This document shows positions 51,980 to 61,193 of a stretch of 64,000 nucleotides of DNA, piece after piece; position 1 is the first letter of the stretch, and every line of letters starts with the position of its first letter. A model generated the notes under the pieces. The model saw nothing but the letters and a program-made list of their open reading frames with translations, made no database searches and was not told the DNA's origin. The position numbers and the translations under genes were made by a program. Source of the stretch: Nocardia concava NBRC 100430 (GTDB lineage: Bacteria; Actinomycetota; Actinomycetes; Mycobacteriales; Mycobacteriaceae); assembly GCF_000308815.1 (NCBI RefSeq), contig NZ_BAFX01000075.1:124001-188000 (forward strand), read 5' to 3'.

Positions 51980-52180
51980 CGTGGGCACTTCCTTCTGGAT
52001 CAAAGCACCCCGCCGAGAACATTACTCCCGGATAGCCGGGCGAATCGGCAAATCTGCGGCGATACCGACATTTCCGGCCGCATGGCCGATGCGAACGGCC
52101 GGGATCACACAGTCGCGGCCCGGTGCGGGTGACACGGGGTAGATTGTGTGTATCCCTAAGTTACTCGTAAGTAGGAGGCG

Positions 52181-53737
52181 ATGATGCCGGTGCCGGCTGC
52201 CGCGGTATTCGAACGGCTGGGTTCGTTCGCGGCCGTGGATTCCACCCAGGAGCACGCGACCCGCGCGATCACCGAGGTGTTCACCGGAGCGACCCTCGGC
52301 TCGGTGCCGGTCGGGACCGCCGCCGATGTCAGCGCCGCCATCGCCAAAGCCCGTGCCGCCCAGGTCGAATGGGCCGCGCGCACGCCCAAGCAGCGCGCCG
52401 AGGTGCTGGAGCGCTACCGGGCGCTGGTGGTCGAGAATCGCGAATTCCTCATGGACATCATCCAGGCCGAGACCGGCAAGGCGCGGTGGGCGGCGCAGGA
52501 AGAGGTCATGGGCCTGATGCTCGCGGCCCGCTACTTCTCCCGGGTGGCACCGCAGTTGCTCGCACCGCACAGTGTGCCCGGCGCGTTCCCGGTGCTGAAC
52601 CGGGCGTCGGTGCGGGCGGTTCCCAAGGGCATTGTCGGCGTGATCGCGCCCTGGAACTACCCGATGCTGCTGTCGGTCGGCGATTCGATTCCCGCGCTGG
52701 TGGCCGGAAACGCCGTGGTGGTCAAGCCCGACAGCCAGACCCCGTACTCCTCGCTGGCCAATGCCGAACTGTTCATCCGCGCCGGGCTCCCGCGTGATCT
52801 CTACGCCGTGGTCCCCGGTCCCGGCACCGTGGTCGGCACCGCCATCGTCGACCAGTGCGACTACCTCATGTTCACCGGCTCCTCGGCAACCGGTCGCACC
52901 CTGGCCGAACAGTGCGGTCGCCGCCTGATCGGCTTCTCCGCCGAACTCGGCGGCAAGAACCCGATGATCGTCACGCGCGGAGCCGATCTCGACAAGGCCG
53001 CCAAGGCCGCGGTCCGCGCCTGCTTCTCCAACGCGGGCCAGCTCTGTATTTCCATCGAGCGCATGTACGTCGAGCGCCCGATCGCCGACGAGTTCACCGA
53101 GAAGTTCGTCGCCGCGGTGAAGGCCGCCAAACTCGGTGCGGCATACGACTTCTCGACGGATATCGGCAGCCTGATCTCCGAATCCCAGCTGGAGACGGTC
53201 ACCAAGCACGTGGCCGACGCGGTCTCCAAGGGCGCGAAGGTCCTCACCGGCGGCAATGCCCGCCCCGACCTCGGCCCGCTGTTCTTCGAACCGACCGTCC
53301 TCGCTGATGTCACCGACGCCATGGAATGCGGCCGCAACGAGACCTTCGGCCCGCTGGTCTCCATCTACCCGGTCGACTCGGTGGACGAGGCGATCACCCG
53401 AGCCAACGACACCGAATACGGCCTCAACGCCAGCGTCTGGGCCTCCAGCAAGGCCGAAGGCGAGCGCATCGCCCAGCAATTGCACGCCGGCACAGTCAAT
53501 GTCGACGAGGGCTACGCCCCCGCCTGGGGCACCACCGGCGCCCCCATGGGCGGCATGGGCATCTCCGGCGTCGGCCGCCGCCACGGCCCCGACGGCCTCC
53601 TGAAGTTCACCGAACCCCAGTCCATCGTCGTCACCCGCTTCCTCAACCTCGACGCCCCCGCCTTCCTACCCCAGGACAAGTGGCAGCGCCTGCTCATGAC
53701 CCTGGCCCGCAGCTTCCGCTTCCTCCCCGGCCGCTGA
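52181..53737 (+). CDS. gabD2: Succinic semialdehyde dehydrogenase, GabD2 type
   Basis: 518 residues (ATG at 52181; the second ATG at 52184 is equally possible). Sequence closely follows mycobacterial GabD2: TEVFTGATLGSVPVGTAADV, WNYPMLLSVGDSIPALVAGN, FTGSSATGRTLAEQCGRRLI, GFSAELGGKNPMIV (general-base Glu), AGQLCISIERMYVE with catalytic Cys, and ending with LKFTEPQSIV. It oxidises succinic semialdehyde to succinate with NADP+, closing the GABA shunt or the 2-oxoglutarate-decarboxylase bypass. The leader has a TTACTCGTAA dyad just upstream of the ribosome site. Confidence 0.93.
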   Translation: MMPVPAAAVFERLGSFAAVDSTQEHATRAITEVFTGATLGSVPVGTAADVSAAIAKARAAQVEWAARTPKQRAEVLERYRALVVENREFLMDIIQAETGKARWAAQEEVMGLMLAARYFSRVAPQLLAPHSVPGAFPVLNRASVRAVPKGIVGVIAPWNYPMLLSVGDSIPALVAGNAVVVKPDSQTPYSSLANAELFIRAGLPRDLYAVVPGPGTVVGTAIVDQCDYLMFTGSSATGRTLAEQCGRRLIGFSAELGGKNPMIVTRGADLDKAAKAAVRACFSNAGQLCISIERMYVERPIADEFTEKFVAAVKAAKLGAAYDFSTDIGSLISESQLETVTKHVADAVSKGAKVLTGGNARPDLGPLFFEPTVLADVTDAMECGRNETFGPLVSIYPVDSVDEAITRANDTEYGLNASVWASSKAEGERIAQQLHAGTVNVDEGYAPAWGTTGAPMGGMGISGVGRRHGPDGLLKFTEPQSIVVTRFLNLDAPAFLPQDKWQRLLMTLARSFRFLPGR

Positions 53738-53799
53738 CAAGCCTCGACTGGACCACCCGCCCGGCGCGCGTACGCTGTACCCGTCGGAAGGGTGGTCGA

Positions 53800-54615
53800 A
53801 TGTCGCAGAACCCACTTGCCGCGCCGGACGCGTGGGACCAGATAGCCGAGAACTACGACGACATCATGTCGGATCTGATGCGCCCGTTCGCGATTCACGC
53901 CGTCGACTCGGTCGACCTGACCCGGCGTTCCCGGGTCATCGACGTCGCGACCGGGCCGGGAGTGCTCGCGCTGCTGGCCGCGCCCAAGGTCGGCGAGGTC
54001 GTCGCGGTGGACTTCTCCCCGGCGATGATCCGGCGGCTACGAACCGCGATCATGCGCGGCGGAGTGAGCAACGTCCTCACCGGCGTCGGCGACGGTCAGG
54101 AATTGCGCTACGCCGCCAACACTTTCGACGCCGCCTTCTCGATGTTCGGCCTGATGTTCTTCCCCGATCGCGCGAAGGGTTTCGCGGAATTGCACCGCGT
54201 GGTGCGCCCCGGCGGCACCGTGGTGGTGTCGAGCTGGGCCCCCGTCGCGGACTCACCCTTGATGACCCTGCTCTTCGAGGCATACCAGGCCGGAATCCCC
54301 GGCTTCCCCGCACCGCAGGCGAACATGGAAAGCCTCGAGAACCCCGCAGTGTTCGAAAAGGAGCTCCTGGCAGCCGGATTCGAGAACGTGACCGTGCGCC
54401 CGCGCGCCGAGTCCTTCACCTATTCCGACGCGGATCAGATGTGGGAAAAGATGACCCGCGGCAGCGCACCCCTGCAAGCCATGCGCCGCCGAACCGACAA
54501 AACCGAATGGGCCGCCCAGGAGCAAATCATGATCGACTACCTCCGCCGCCACTACACCCCGGGCACCCCACTCTCCACCACCGCCTGGATCGGCACAGGC
54601 CGCGTCCCGCGGTAA
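53800..54615 (+). CDS. SAM-dependent methyltransferase, class I
   Basis: 271 residues from the ATG at 53800 (CGGAAGGGTGG before it). The Rossmann-like fold has motif I VIDVATGPGVLALL, an Asp-bearing VVAVDFSPAMIRR, motif II NTFDAAFSMFGLMF and motif III LHRVVRPGGTVVVSSW, as in UbiE/Coq5-type enzymes. The substrate is unknown. It is not coupled to gabD2 (62 nt away) and is convergent with the toxin gene at 54619. Confidence 0.85.
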   Translation: MSQNPLAAPDAWDQIAENYDDIMSDLMRPFAIHAVDSVDLTRRSRVIDVATGPGVLALLAAPKVGEVVAVDFSPAMIRRLRTAIMRGGVSNVLTGVGDGQELRYAANTFDAAFSMFGLMFFPDRAKGFAELHRVVRPGGTVVVSSWAPVADSPLMTLLFEAYQAGIPGFPAPQANMESLENPAVFEKELLAAGFENVTVRPRAESFTYSDADQMWEKMTRGSAPLQAMRRRTDKTEWAAQEQIMIDYLRRHYTPGTPLSTTAWIGTGRVPR

Positions 54616-54618
54616 TCG

Positions 54619-54954
54619 TCAGAGATCCCAGCGGCGGCTGATCAATGTCTCGAAACGATCCAGATCCGCGCCGCTCAGCTGTCCTTCAAGTACCGAATAG
54701 CGCTCCCGCAACGGCGTTACCAGCTTGTAGGAAGCAGCTACGCGGCCGTCCGGAAGGTCCATGGACAGCAATGCGAGATCCGTCAATCGCTCAGCTCGGG
54801 CGATCACTTGAAAGGCCGCAATGACAGGCCTTTTCGCGGCCAGCCAATCTGGATCGGCGACGATCACCGAGAACTCAGGGCCTTTCGGGGCCCGAACTGT
54901 CCAGATTTCCCCACGTCGTTGCGGACCATAGCCAGGTATGGGCGGCGTTGTCAC
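54619..54954 (-). CDS. MazF/PemK-like toxin candidate
   Basis: 111 residues from the ATG at 54954, overlapping the antitoxin stop (ATGA). The opening YGPQRRGEIWTVRAPKGPEF and the later SVIVADPDW strand resemble the SH3-like barrel of MazF/PemK RNases; PLRERYSVLEGQLSGADLDR is like the MazF C-terminal helix (LGRLSxxDLxxV). MazF toxins cut mRNA at short motifs. The family match is by pattern only, so activity is unproven. Confidence 0.65.
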   Translation of the reverse strand: MTTPPIPGYGPQRRGEIWTVRAPKGPEFSVIVADPDWLAAKRPVIAAFQVIARAERLTDLALLSMDLPDGRVAASYKLVTPLRERYSVLEGQLSGADLDRFETLISRRWDL

Positions 54955-55166
54955 GGGCTCGGGAATCCGTCCTCTTCAAAGGCTTTCTCGAAGCTGAGGT
55001 CCGGTCCCCCCGCTGCCGCCTCGGCGGCGGCAATAGCTTCGACCTCGAGACGCAGCAATTCGCGTCGAATGGCGCGCGTGACGAATTCGGATTGCTTGCC
55101 GACTCCGGCACACCGCTTCACTGCTACTAGCAGGTCATCCGGAATCACGAATGTCGCCTTACCCAT
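54951..55166 (-). CDS. Ribbon-helix-helix antitoxin of the MazF-like module
   Basis: 71 residues from the ATG at 55166. Residues 1-35 form a ribbon-helix-helix (KATFVIPDDLLVAVKRCAGV, then QSEFVTRAIRREL), followed by a helical, acidic tail (SFEKAFEEDGFP) typical of toxin-neutralising regions. It overlaps the toxin gene by 4 nt. A CCATA...TATGG inverted repeat at 55163-55182 overlaps its start and could be its operator. Confidence 0.75.
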   Translation of the reverse strand: MGKATFVIPDDLLVAVKRCAGVGKQSEFVTRAIRRELLRLEVEAIAAAEAAAGGPDLSFEKAFEEDGFPSP

Positions 55167-55182
55167 ATTGCCAATCGTATGG
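55163..55182. promoter_or_regulatory. Candidate antitoxin operator
   Basis: CCATA-N10-TATGG overlaps the antitoxin start codon, and GTATGGCT is repeated directly just upstream. Arms are short, so confidence is low. The rest of 55183-55381 shows no gene. Confidence 0.4.
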
Positions 55183-55381
55183 CTGCTGGTATGGCTTGTC
55201 GACCAGGACCTGGAGGCCGGACTCGAACTCATGTTCCAAGACTATTGCGCACCAACCCCCATGGGAACCCGAATTGTCCTGTATAGCTTGGCTTTTCGCG
55301 AGTTCGCGCGTGTCACGGCCGACGCGCGGCGAGTTTGCGATGGCGCGGCCGACCCGGAGAAACCGGCCGCGCCACCCTTCT

Positions 55382-55789
55382 TCATCCGGCCAGTTCGTTG
55401 CCTCGCAGCGGAGCGGGAGCCGCTTCCAGCACCGCTGCTTCGGCATCGGTGAACAGGCGTGACCGGATGACGAATCGGACTCCCTCGGGGGCTTCGAGGG
55501 AGAAACCACCGCCGCGGCCGGGGACGACATCGACCGTGAGGTGGGTGTGGCGCCAGTATTCGAACTGGTCGGCGCTCATCCAGAACGCCGTGTCCGGGAA
55601 GACGCGACCGAGGAGCACATCGGCCGCGCCCACCCGGAACTCGCCGAGGGGGTAACACATCGGGGAGCTGCCGTCGCAGCAGCCGCCGGATTGGTGGAAC
55701 ATCACCGGACCGTGGTGGTCGATGAGCCGCTGCAGCATGTCGGTCGCGGCTTCGGTGATGGTCACTCTGGATACGGAACCTGCTTTCAT
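55382..55789 (-). CDS. DUF779 protein paired with aldehyde dehydrogenase
   Basis: 135 residues from the ATG at 55789 (GAGGAGCGTG before it). The Cys-rich GGCCDGSSPMCYP segment is the DUF779 signature, followed by ADVLLGRVFPDTAFWMSADQ and the EYWRHTHLTVDVVPGRGGGF strand-turn. In mycobacteria the same pair occurs (aldehyde dehydrogenase then DUF779), so it is probably an accessory factor of the dehydrogenase, perhaps metal- or cofactor-related. It starts 67 nt after the dehydrogenase gene on the same strand. Confidence 0.85.
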   Translation of the reverse strand: MKAGSVSRVTITEAATDMLQRLIDHHGPVMFHQSGGCCDGSSPMCYPLGEFRVGAADVLLGRVFPDTAFWMSADQFEYWRHTHLTVDVVPGRGGGFSLEAPEGVRFVIRSRLFTDAEAAVLEAAPAPLRGNELAG

Positions 55790-55856
55790 CACGCTCCTCG
55801 CAGACTGTGCGGCCCGTCTGGTTCGGCGGTGTCCCATGCCCGTCATGGCGTGCGCC

Positions 55857-57374
55857 TCAGAAGAATCCGAGCTTCTGCGCCGAGTAGGAGACGAGCAGGT
55901 TCTTGGTCTGCTGGTAGTGGTCCAACATCATGGAGTGGTTCTCGCGGCCGATACCGGACTTCTTGTAGCCGCCGAACGCCGCGTGCGCCGGATAGGCGTG
56001 GAAGCAGTTGGTCCACACCCGGCCGGCCTTGATGGCCCGGCCCATCCGATACGCGGTGTTCCCGTCGCGGCTCCAGACGCCCGCACCCAGGCCGTAGAGG
56101 GTGTCGTTGGCGATGGTGACCGCTTCGACCTCGTTGTCGAAGCGGGTCACCGCTACCACCGGACCGAAGATCTCCTCCTGGAAGATCCGCATGTCATTGC
56201 GGCCCTCGAAGATGGTCGGCTCGATGTAGTACCCATTGGGGAAGCCCTCCACCTTGCGCATCTCGCCGCCGGTGAGCACCTTCGCGCCCTCTTTGCGGCC
56301 GATATCGACGTAGGAGAGGATCTTTTCGTACTGGTCGTTGCTGGCCTGCGCGCCGATCATGGTCGAGTCATCGAGCGGATTGCCGCCCTTGATCGCCTTG
56401 GTGCGCTCGATGCAGCGAGCCATGAACTCGTCGTAGATCGACGAGTGGATCAGCGCCCGGGACGGACAGGTACAGACTTCGCCCTGATTGAGCGCGAACA
56501 TCACGAAGCCCTCGACCGCCTTGTCGAGGAAGTCGTCATCGGCGGCCAGCACATCCGGGAAGAAGATGTTCGGGCTCTTGCCGCCCAGCTCCAGGGTGAC
56601 CGGAATGATGTTCTCGCTGGCGTACTGCATGATCAACCGGCCGGTGGTGGTCTCACCGGTGAAAGCGACCTTGGCCACGCGCGGGCTCGACGCCAGCGGC
56701 TTGCCCGCCTCGACGCCGAATCCGTTGACCACGTTGACGACTCCGGGCGGCAGCAGATCGGCGATGAGCTCGATCACCAGCAGCAGCGAGGCCGGGGTCT
56801 GCTCGGCGGGCTTGATCACCACGCAGTTGCCGGCGGCCAGCGCGGGGGCCAGCTTCCAGGCGGCCATGAGGATCGGGAAGTTCCACGGAATGATCTGTCC
56901 GACAACGCCGAGCGGCTCGTGGAAGTGGTAGGCGACGGTGTCGGCGTCGATCTGGGAGATCGTGCCCTCCTGCGCCCGGATCGCCCCGGCGAAGTAGCGG
57001 AAGTGGTCCACCGTCAAAGGCAGGTCGGCGGCTAGGGTTTCGCGGACCGGCTTACCGTTCTCCCAGGTCTCGGCGACGGCGAGCTTCTCCAGGTTCGCCT
57101 CGATCCGGTCGGCGATCTTGTTGAGGATGTTGGCACGATCCGTCACCGATGTGGCACCCCAGGCGTCGGCCGCCCGGTGCGCGGCCTCCAGGGCCATATC
57201 GATATCCGCCGAGCCCGAACGCGCCACCTCGCAGAAGGTCTCACCGTCGATCGGCGAGGGATTGTCGAAGTATCTGCCCTCGATCGGCGGTTTCCACTCA
57301 CCCCCGATGAAGTTGTCATAGCGGCGGTTGAAGCTGACGATGCTCCCGTCGGTGCCAGGCTTGGCATAGATCAT
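55857..57374 (-). CDS. Aldehyde dehydrogenase (acetaldehyde type), NAD-dependent
   Basis: 505 residues from the ATG at 57374 (CAGGGAGCCGCGCC before it). Features: [20 protein letters not shown] (NAD site), [29 protein letters not shown] with the general-base Glu, and [11 protein letters not shown] with the catalytic Cys, giving the GEVC variant seen in acetaldehyde dehydrogenases of the AldA/ThcA group. It oxidises a short aldehyde to the acid. With the DUF779 gene after it and the GAF regulator before it, this is the alcohol/aldehyde utilisation unit of the window. Confidence 0.92.
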   Translation of the reverse strand: MIYAKPGTDGSIVSFNRRYDNFIGGEWKPPIEGRYFDNPSPIDGETFCEVARSGSADIDMALEAAHRAADAWGATSVTDRANILNKIADRIEANLEKLAVAETWENGKPVRETLAADLPLTVDHFRYFAGAIRAQEGTISQIDADTVAYHFHEPLGVVGQIIPWNFPILMAAWKLAPALAAGNCVVIKPAEQTPASLLLVIELIADLLPPGVVNVVNGFGVEAGKPLASSPRVAKVAFTGETTTGRLIMQYASENIIPVTLELGGKSPNIFFPDVLAADDDFLDKAVEGFVMFALNQGEVCTCPSRALIHSSIYDEFMARCIERTKAIKGGNPLDDSTMIGAQASNDQYEKILSYVDIGRKEGAKVLTGGEMRKVEGFPNGYYIEPTIFEGRNDMRIFQEEIFGPVVAVTRFDNEVEAVTIANDTLYGLGAGVWSRDGNTAYRMGRAIKAGRVWTNCFHAYPAHAAFGGYKKSGIGRENHSMMLDHYQQTKNLLVSYSAQKLGFF

Positions 57375-57617
57375 GGCGCGGCTCCCTGATCGCATATCTG
57401 CGGTGACGGGGGTCACTATGAACCGCGAAGGTTGGCGGGAGGTTGGCGTCCGGTTGGCGAAACGTTGCTGAGTCACTGCCTTCGATTGCCGAGCGGTGAC
57501 CTGCGAATTCGCCTGCGGTAACCGACAATTCGGGCGAGGACTCGGTGTGCGTGGCGCAGTGTGCGAGCTTGCACCCGATGCGTGATCGCCGGGCCCGAAG
57601 GGCCGAGCCCGGACTGC

Positions 57618-58838
57618 CTACGCGTGCAGTGCGGTGTGCAGCCGACCGGTTGCCAGCGCACGGCGGCTGTCGCCGTGGGGGAGCAGTTGCAGGGCGTGCT
57701 CGTGGATCTCGATATCGTCGGGGCAGCGCTGACCGAAGCGCAGGGCGTGCTCGGGATTGCGGTCCGCGAGCACCGCGGTGCGCAGACAGACGTCGAGATG
57801 CTCGCGCCACTGCACGATGCCCGGGACATCCGAATCCGGCAGCAGCGGGCCGCGATACAGCCGCACCGCCGTCGTCAGGTCGCCTGCCTCGAGTGCGGCC
57901 AGCAGTTCGACCGCGTCGCAGGCGAGGGGTTCGGTGAGCATGTAGCGGCGGTCGGCGATCTGGCCGTCGGTGGCGGCGCGCAGCCGGGAGACATCGGCCT
58001 TGAGGGTGCTCGAGGACACCGACCGTTCGCCATAGACGGCCTCGTGCAAGCGATCCGGGGTGAAGCCCTCCGGCTCCAGCGCCAGCAGCGTCAGGATCTC
58101 CAGCTGCCGCGGGCGCATCGACACCTGCTTGCCCGCCTTGTAGAGCCGCGGCACACCCAGCGATTCCAATCGCGTGTGCCCGGTGGGGCGGGTCTGTCCG
58201 GCATGCACTCGGGCTTCGATGGCAGTCACCAGGGCTCGGACGGTCGTGAGGATGAGTGGATGAGAGCGATCCCAATACGTCGATAGATCCAGGACACCCA
58301 GCTGGCGGCCGTCGGCGGCCCGGATGGGCGCGCAGTAGCAGACCCAGCCGTGCAGGGCCTCCACCAGATGCTCCGCGGCCCAGACCTGTTCGGGCCGGCC
58401 GCTGTGCAGTGCGAGCGCCACGCCGCTGGTGCCCATGTACGGTTCGTCCCAGCAGCCGCCCGGCGCGAGATTGACGGTCTCGGCCCGTCGGCGGACCGAC
58501 CGGTCGCCACAGCTGAACAGCACGGTCCCGGTGTCATCGGTGACCACCGCGACCAGCCCCGAATCCTCCGCCAGCGCCCGCAGCTCACCCGCCATCTCGG
58601 TGATCGGCGTGCGCAACGGCGATTCGGCCCAGCGCGAACCCAATTCGTCCCGATCGGTGGCGGGCGCGACGGCGCGGGCCGGATCCACGGTGCGCAGCGA
58701 CCGCTCCCAGGACTCCACCACCTCGTGACGCAGCACCACATCGGTGCTCGGGGGCGGCTGGCCGGACCCGGACGTCCAACGCGCCCACGCCTTTTCCAAC
58801 TCCGCACGCTGATGCGCCGGGGCGGGCAGCTGTGTCAT
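57618..58838 (-). CDS. GAF-domain regulator controlling the aldehyde dehydrogenase unit
   Basis: 406 residues from the ATG at 58838 (CGCGAGGAGTTTGCGCC before it); an in-frame ATG at 58940 would add a Cys-rich extension. Residues about 80-190 form a GAF-like sensor (LVAVVTDDTGTVLFSCGDRS; WDEPYMGTSGVALALHSGRP), as in AcoR-type regulators. Residues 215-300 are a winged-helix transcription domain (RPRQLEILTLLALEPEGFTP then LKADVSRLRAATDGQI), and the end is a helical tail. It lacks the sigma-54 AAA+ domain, so it activates ordinary promoters. It is upstream of the dehydrogenase on the same strand, with a 243-nt gap. Confidence 0.8.
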   Translation of the reverse strand: MTQLPAPAHQRAELEKAWARWTSGSGQPPPSTDVVLRHEVVESWERSLRTVDPARAVAPATDRDELGSRWAESPLRTPITEMAGELRALAEDSGLVAVVTDDTGTVLFSCGDRSVRRRAETVNLAPGGCWDEPYMGTSGVALALHSGRPEQVWAAEHLVEALHGWVCYCAPIRAADGRQLGVLDLSTYWDRSHPLILTTVRALVTAIEARVHAGQTRPTGHTRLESLGVPRLYKAGKQVSMRPRQLEILTLLALEPEGFTPDRLHEAVYGERSVSSSTLKADVSRLRAATDGQIADRRYMLTEPLACDAVELLAALEAGDLTTAVRLYRGPLLPDSDVPGIVQWREHLDVCLRTAVLADRNPEHALRFGQRCPDDIEIHEHALQLLPHGDSRRALATGRLHTALHA

Positions 58839-59042
58839 GGCGCAAACTCCTCGCGGTGCGTCCGGACCGGGCAATATCCCATGATGGCGCGCGGTTCCGC
58901 CGCACGGGCGGCATTCGCCGCAGTCCGTGCAGTAATTCATCGGGTGCGGCTTCGCAGCCTTCGCCGCACCCCGATGACGTGCCCTCGGCCCCGTTCGCCT
59001 CGACGGATGCTCGACGCCGGATTCCACTGGTAGACAAGATCT

Positions 59043-59924
59043 ATGGTCCTCCCTTTCCGCTTCGGCGTGAACCTCACGGCACCGTCCTCCCGCACCGACT
59101 GGATCGAGAAGTGCCGTCGCGCCGAGGCGCTCGGCTACGACGTCATCGGCGTGCCCGATCATCTCGGCCTGCCCGCGCCGTTCCCGGCGCTCATGCTGGC
59201 CGCCGATGTCACCGAACGGCCGCGGTTGAACACCTTCGTGCTGAATACGCCCTTCTACAATCCGGTGCTGCTGGCGCGGGACGTGGCCGGACTCGATCAG
59301 CTCACCGATGGGCGCGTGGAGCTGGGGCTCGGGTCGGGGTATGTGCAGGCCGAATTCGAGGCCGCCGGAATGCCGTTCCCCTCCCCGGGCCAGCGGGTCA
59401 CCCATCTCGAGCAGACCGTCACGACCCTGCGGAGGCTGTTCGCCGATCCGGAGTACAAGCCGCGCCCGGCTCAGCCCGACGGGCCGCCGCTGCTCCTCGC
59501 CGGTTGGGGTGAGCGTGCGCTGCGGCTGGCCGCCGAGCACGCCGACATCGTCGCCTTCACCGGCGCCAGTTCCGCCGACAGCGGCAAACTCACCCTCGCC
59601 GACGCGGACGCGACCGAGAAGAAGACCGACTACGTGCGCGGGCTGCTCGGAAACCGGGACGGCAGTGTCGAATTCAATCTGCTCGTCCAGGGCATCGCCG
59701 CGCCCGAGGAGCGCGAGGCCACCATGGCCTACCTGACCGAGCACCTTCCGTTCGGCTTCGACGGCGCGGTGGAGGATCTGCCCGTCATCCTGCTGGGCAC
59801 CGCCGAGCAGATGGCCGAGGCATTGCGCGAGCGCCGGGAGCGCTTCGGGTTCAACTACATCACCGTGCTCGAACACAACATGGGCAAGCTCGCCCCGATC
59901 ATCGAGCTCTTGAAGGGGGAGTGA
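59043..59924 (+). CDS. LLM-class F420-dependent oxidoreductase
   Basis: 293 residues from the ATG at 59043. The luciferase-like TIM barrel shows FGVNLTAPSS, IEKCRRAEALGYDVIGVPDH, GRVELGLGSGYVQAEFEAAG and ITVLEHNMGKLAPIIELL at the end. Family members transfer hydride from reduced F420 to substrates, often in xenobiotic or lipid metabolism; the substrate is unknown. It is divergent from the GAF regulator and followed by two small genes on the same strand, but with a 70-nt gap. Confidence 0.85.
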   Translation: MVLPFRFGVNLTAPSSRTDWIEKCRRAEALGYDVIGVPDHLGLPAPFPALMLAADVTERPRLNTFVLNTPFYNPVLLARDVAGLDQLTDGRVELGLGSGYVQAEFEAAGMPFPSPGQRVTHLEQTVTTLRRLFADPEYKPRPAQPDGPPLLLAGWGERALRLAAEHADIVAFTGASSADSGKLTLADADATEKKTDYVRGLLGNRDGSVEFNLLVQGIAAPEEREATMAYLTEHLPFGFDGAVEDLPVILLGTAEQMAEALRERRERFGFNYITVLEHNMGKLAPIIELLKGE

Positions 59925-59994
59925 TCGTTCCGGTTTGAGGTCGCGGCGGCGAGGCATTACGTCGGCACAGAGCGGACTCGACCAGGAGGATCGA

Positions 59995-60561
59995 ATGTCG
60001 AGCACAGCATGGGTCGTCGTGATCATCATCGCGGTGGTGGTCGTGGTGCTGCTGATTGTCATGGCGGCACTACGACCCCGCACACGCAGCAAGAAGCTGC
60101 GGGAGCGCTTCGGCCCCGAATACGACCGGACCGTCCAGGAAGCGCAGAACCGCAAGGTCGCCGAGCAGGAGCTGGTCGAGCGCGAAAAGCGCCACGACCA
60201 ACTGGAATTGCGCGAGCTGTCACCGGACGAGAAGCACCGCTACGAGGCGGCGTGGACGCATATCCAGGAGCAGTTCATCGATGACCCGAGCGGCGCGCTC
60301 GATGCGGCCGACCGGCTGGTCAATCAGGCGATGACCGATCGCGGCTATCCGCGCGACAGCTATGACCAGCAGCTGGCGGATCTTTCGGTGGAACATGCCC
60401 GCCCGCTGGGCCAGTTCCGCAGCGCGCACGACATCGCCGTCCGCGCCGAACGCGGTGCGGTCTCCACCGAGGACATGCGCACGGCCATCGTCCACTACCG
60501 CGAACTGTTCGCCGATCTACTCGACGGCGGCCACTCCGGCGACGCCCGACCCCACCACTGA
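59995..60561 (+). CDS. Membrane-anchored protein with a helical C-terminal domain
   Basis: 188 residues from the ATG at 59995 (CAGGAGGATCGA before it). One membrane helix at 5-27 (WVVVIIIAVVVVVLLIVMAA) is followed by a charged coiled-coil-like stretch (SKKLRERFGPEY; VEREKRHDQLELREL) and a helical domain (about 85-180: EEQFIDDPSGALDAADRLVN-like region, then a EDMRTAIVHYRELFADLL segment). The next gene shares this last domain. No known function; it may act as an envelope or stress-response scaffold. Confidence 0.65.
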   Translation: MSSTAWVVVIIIAVVVVVLLIVMAALRPRTRSKKLRERFGPEYDRTVQEAQNRKVAEQELVEREKRHDQLELRELSPDEKHRYEAAWTHIQEQFIDDPSGALDAADRLVNQAMTDRGYPRDSYDQQLADLSVEHARPLGQFRSAHDIAVRAERGAVSTEDMRTAIVHYRELFADLLDGGHSGDARPHH

Positions 60562-60590
60562 TAGCCCGTCTTCACCATCGAGGTACTGCC

Positions 60591-61193
60591 ATGAGCAAGG
60601 AACCCAACCCGCGCAACGAATTCCAGCCCGGCCCGCCGACCCGCGAGGGTGAGCCCACCCGTGATGACCAGGGGTATTTCGATCCCCGGACCGGTATGGA
60701 GCAGCAGCAGGGCACCACCGACCGGCCGTTCGCCGACCCCGCCGCACGCCAACATCACCCCGGGGGCGATCCGATGTTCGGCGCTGCGGATCCCGTGCCG
60801 CGACAACAGCAGCCCGAGGGACAACAGCAGCCCGGCGTCCGACGGCAGCCCGGCGAGCGGCTGTTCGCCGAGGGCGAGCCCGGGCGGGCGCAGCATCCCG
60901 GAAACGGCCATACGCAAGCCGATTCCGGATCCGCGAAGTTGCGCGAGCAGTGGCGCGAGGTTCAAACGCAGTTCGTCGACGATCCCAAGGATGCCGTGAC
61001 GCGGGCGGACGCGCTGGTGGCCGACGCGCTGCAGCAGCTCACCGATCGGTGCTCGCGACGGCGCGAGGAGCTCGAAAGCCGGTGGGCGCGCGGTGATGCC
61101 GCCGACACCGAGGAGATGCGCCAGGCGCTGCGCGGCTACCGCGAGCTGTTCGATCAGCTCTTGGGGACGGCGTCGGGCGCGACGAACATGTAG
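60591..61193 (+). CDS. Protein sharing the helical domain of its upstream neighbour
   Basis: 200 residues from the ATG at 60591, 29 nt after the preceding gene, so probably the same operon. Residues 1-115 are low-complexity, rich in Gln, Pro and Gly, and unlikely to fold. Residues 118-200 repeat the neighbour's C-terminal domain (LREQWREVQTQFVDDPKDAV then MRQALRGYRELFDQLLG). It has no membrane helix, so the pair may be a membrane and a soluble form of one function. Function unknown. Overlaps the convergent SnoaL-like gene by 40 nt. Confidence 0.6.
   Translation: MSKEPNPRNEFQPGPPTREGEPTRDDQGYFDPRTGMEQQQGTTDRPFADPAARQHHPGGDPMFGAADPVPRQQQPEGQQQPGVRRQPGERLFAEGEPGRAQHPGNGHTQADSGSAKLREQWREVQTQFVDDPKDAVTRADALVADALQQLTDRCSRRREELESRWARGDAADTEEMRQALRGYRELFDQLLGTASGATNM

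Noticed and set aside
55183..55381. Possible small open frame between the antitoxin and the DUF779 gene
   Set aside because: The translation is short and Arg/Pro-rich without a ribosome site or recognisable pattern, consistent with noncoding GC-rich DNA.
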